NCBI GenBank assembly: GCA_013698395.1
Contig: JACCUZ010000089.1
Location: 1-5,943 of the forward strand
Length of the DNA stretch: 5,943 bases
Direction: 5' to 3'
From: Sporichthyaceae bacterium
GTDB lineage: Bacteria > Actinomycetota > Actinomycetes > JACCUZ01
Shown here: positions 4,584 to 5,943 of the stretch, in pieces
How the letters are laid out: each line of letters begins with the position of its first letter
Numbering within the stretch: the first letter of the stretch is position 1
The notes under the pieces: generated by a model
The model's database searches: none
What the model was told of the DNA's origin: nothing
Seen by the model: the letters and a program-made list of their open reading frames with translations, nothing else
Position numbers and translations under genes: made by a program

Positions 4584-5495
4584 ATGGAGTCGCTCGTCGC
4601 GCTCGTCGTACTCGGGGCGATCGCCCTGCTCGTGCTGGTCGTGCTGAGCAAGACGGTGCGCATCGTCCCGCAGGCACGCGCCGGCATCGTGGAGCGGCTC
4701 GGGCGCTACAGCCGCACGCTGGACGCCGGCGTGACGGTGCTCGTCCCGTTCATCGACCGGCTCCGGCCGCTGATCGACCTGCGGGAGCAGGTCGTGTCCT
4801 TCCCCCCGCAACCGGTGATCACGGCCGACAACCTCGTCGTCGGCATCGACACGGTGCTCTACTTCCAGGTGACCGACGCCAAGTCGGCGACGTATGAGAT
4901 CGCCAACTACATCCACGGCGTCGAGCAGCTCACGGTCACCACGCTGCGCAACGTCGTGGGCAGCCTCAACCTCGAGCAGGCGCTCACCTCGCGGGACCAG
5001 ATCAACAGCCAGCTGCGCGGTGTCCTCGACGAGGCGACGGGCAAGTGGGGGCTGCGCGTCAACCGGGTCGAGATCAAGGCGATCGACCCGCCGACGTCGA
5101 TCCAGGACTCGATGGAGAAGCAGATGCGCGCCGACCGTGAGAAGCGGGCGACGATCCTGACCGCCGAGGGCTTCAAGCAGTCACAGATCCTCACAGCCGA
5201 GGGCGAGCGGCAGGCCGCGATCCTTAAGGCCGAGGGTGACGCGCAGGCCGCTGTCCTGCGGGCCGACGGCGAGGCGCAGGCGATCCAGAAGGTGTTCGAG
5301 GCCATCCACGCCGGTAACCCCGACCAGAAGCTGCTGGCCTACCAGTACCTCCAGACGCTGCCGCAGATCGCCCAAGGCTCCAGCAACAAGGTGTGGATCG
5401 TGCCCAGCGAGCTCGGCGAGGCGCTCAAGGGCATCGGCGGCATGCTCGGCAGCGGGCGCGACGAGCCGCCTCAGGTGGCCCCACCGCCCGTCTGA
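4584..5495 (+). CDS. SPFH/band-7 (paraslipin-type) membrane protein
   Basis: SPFH proteins form large membrane-attached assemblies that organise membrane domains and protect or control membrane proteases. The 303-residue product has one N-terminal membrane anchor (4-21), followed directly by the SPFH domain (about 25-190) with the family segments RIVPQARAGIVERLGRY (26-42), GVTVLVPFIDRL (49-60), ITADNLVVGIDTVLYFQVTD (79-98) and LRNVVGSLNLEQALTSRD (121-138). Next is a helical stretch with four tandem 11-residue repeats (191-234), then the C-terminal paraslipin block with YQYLQTLPQIAQGSSNKVWIVPSE (253-276) and a Pro-rich tail. Length and order match paraslipins such as E. coli QmcA and stomatin-like 2. 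Its own ribosome-binding site and the 17-bp gap to nfeD show an operon, matching the known NfeD-SPFH partnership. The client protein or protease is not in the window. Confidence 0.95.
   Translation: MESLVALVVLGAIALLVLVVLSKTVRIVPQARAGIVERLGRYSRTLDAGVTVLVPFIDRLRPLIDLREQVVSFPPQPVITADNLVVGIDTVLYFQVTDAKSATYEIANYIHGVEQLTVTTLRNVVGSLNLEQALTSRDQINSQLRGVLDEATGKWGLRVNRVEIKAIDPPTSIQDSMEKQMRADREKRATILTAEGFKQSQILTAEGERQAAILKAEGDAQAAVLRADGEAQAIQKVFEAIHAGNPDQKLLAYQYLQTLPQIAQGSSNKVWIVPSELGEALKGIGGMLGSGRDEPPQVAPPPV
5154..5285 (+). repeat. Four tandem 33-bp units encoding hendecad coiled coil
   Basis: Residues 191-234 of the SPFH protein consist of four consecutive 11-residue units with the pattern (I/V)-L-x-A-(E/D)-G-x-x-Q-x-x. 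The register is unbroken over all four units. Hendecads form long, nearly straight or right-handed coiled coils, which suits the wall of SPFH cages. The DNA copies are diverged, so this is a protein-level repeat and not a recent duplication. Confidence 0.85.
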
Positions 5496-5516
5496 CCGCG
5501 GGTGCCGCTCTGACCC

Positions 5517-5597
5517 CCGGACACAAACGATGCTGCAGGGACGGAAGTGGCGCGAACGACGCCTCAGTGGGCGTCACCCACCACGGATGTGTCCCGG
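5517..5597. other. Imperfect long-range inverted repeat with nested hairpins
   Basis: In the gap between the convergent SPFH and transglycosylase genes, CCGGACACA (5517-5525) can pair with TGTGTCCCGG (5588-5597) with one bulged base. Inside it, GACGCC/GGCGTC (5558-5563 with 5570-5575) and GTGGG/CCCAC (5567-5571 with 5577-5581) are two mutually exclusive small hairpins. It could be the 3' end structure of one or both transcripts. No simple strong terminator is seen right after the SPFH stop. Confidence 0.35.
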
Positions 5598-5623
5598 AGC
5601 CAGTGACCGGTGCGGCTTCCCGT

Positions 5624-5648
5624 GGCGCTCGGCGGGGCGCTCGGGCGG
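5624..5648. repeat. Tandem 12/13-bp repeat, two copies
   Basis: GGCGCTCGGCGG (5624-5635) is followed at once by GGCGCTCGGGCGG (5636-5648), which differs by one inserted G. It lies in non-coding DNA and looks like a slippage duplication in GC-rich sequence. Confidence 0.7.
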
Positions 5649-5654
5649 GCGGCC

Positions 5655-5675
5655 AGGGGTCAGGGGTCAGCGGTC
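5655..5675. repeat. Tandem heptamer repeat, three copies
   Basis: AGGGGTC, AGGGGTC and AGCGGTC lie head to tail, and a further partial AGGGTC at 5679-5684 runs into the stop codon of the transglycosylase gene. Together with the 12-bp repeat just to the left, it makes the 3' side of that gene repeat-rich. Confidence 0.75.
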
Positions 5676-5682
5676 GGCAGGG

Positions 5683-5943
5683 TCAGGCTGGCTCGCGGCC
5701 GGCGTACTGCGCCGCAAGGTTCAGCACGAGCTGCACGTACCAGCCGGCGTGGTTGTACTGCCAGATCGCCCGTTCCAGTGCCGGCCCGCCGCGACCAGCG
5801 CCGTTGGCGCAGAGGTAGCGGGCGGCCGAGAACACCGAGTCGGCCGGGTCACCGATGTCGGCGTCGCCGTCACTGTCACCGTCCACTGCGTACGCCGCGA
5901 ACGTCCCCGGCATGAACTGCATCGGCCCCTGGGCTCCGGCAAA
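5683..5943 (-). CDS. Lytic transglycosylase, C-terminal part (cut by window edge)
   Basis: Enzymes of this family cleave the glycan strands of peptidoglycan outside the membrane, releasing anhydro-muramyl products. Only the last 86 residues are in the window; the start, any signal peptide and the catalytic Glu lie beyond the right edge. Seen here are GAQGPMQFMPGTF (3-15), the conserved block that follows the catalytic Glu in SLT-type enzymes, then DPADSVFSAARYLCANGA (32-49) and AIWQYNHAGWYVQLVL (59-74), where YNHAxWYV marks the C-terminal part of the SLT fold. Between them an Asp-rich loop DGDSDGDADIGD (21-32) fits the DxDxDG start of an EF-hand. MltB/Slt35 enzymes are known to bind calcium at an EF-hand-like site, so an MltB-like member is likely. 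The protein ends soon after the domain with REPA. The reading frame is open to the window edge. Confidence 0.9.
   Translation of the reverse strand, partial: FAGAQGPMQFMPGTFAAYAVDGDSDGDADIGDPADSVFSAARYLCANGAGRGGPALERAIWQYNHAGWYVQLVLNLAAQYAGREPA

Noticed and set aside
5517..5597. Possible c-di-AMP (ydaO-type) riboswitch, often found near actinobacterial cell-wall hydrolases
   Set aside because: The structure is downstream, not upstream, of the transglycosylase gene, and I cannot see the conserved ydaO core.

Overview
This 5.9-kb window comes from a GC-rich bacterial chromosome, most likely an actinobacterium (Actinomycetota). The evidence is the strong G/C bias at third codon positions, the frequent GTG starts, the divergent glgC/GT4-type glycogen synthase pair, the SLT-type lytic transglycosylase with a DGD-rich loop, and TANNNT -10 boxes placed for leaderless transcripts. 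The genus cannot be fixed from this sequence. I see no mobile element, CRISPR array, tRNA or rRNA.

Layout. (1) 1-2458: a divergent alpha-glucan pair, glgC (minus) and a GT4-family glgA/glgM (plus), with only 40 bp between the two ATGs. Both start codons lie 7 nt from a -10-like box, neither has a Shine-Dalgarno sequence, and a run of nine Gs sits in the shared promoter region. (2) 2452-2470: a perfect hairpin that ends glgA and probably also the convergent gene. (3) 2478-3203 (minus) is a conserved-looking hypothetical protein, divergent from 3257-4039 (plus), an orphan ABC ATPase subunit. The 53 bp between them hold two abutting perfect inverted repeats, the most striking unexplained structure in the window. 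(4) 4041-4071: a hairpin ending the ABC gene. (5) 4117-5495: a two-gene operon of a short NfeD-like membrane protein and an SPFH/band-7 (paraslipin-type) protein. (6) 5496-5682: a non-coding stretch with small tandem repeats and possible RNA folds. (7) 5683 to the right edge (minus): the C-terminal part of a lytic transglycosylase, cut by the window.

How the genes work together. GlgC makes ADP-glucose, which the GT4 enzyme uses to extend alpha-glucan or, as shown for the mycobacterial homologue, to make maltose-1-phosphate. The NfeD and SPFH proteins belong to a known partnership in membrane-domain organisation and quality control. The hypothetical protein and the ABC ATPase share one control region and may be co-regulated, but nothing in the window gives their substrate. 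No clearly new multi-gene system is visible. The unusual signals are regulatory: a repeated '-10 box, 7 nt, start codon' layout at four genes, the paired palindromes, and the G tract between two facing promoters.
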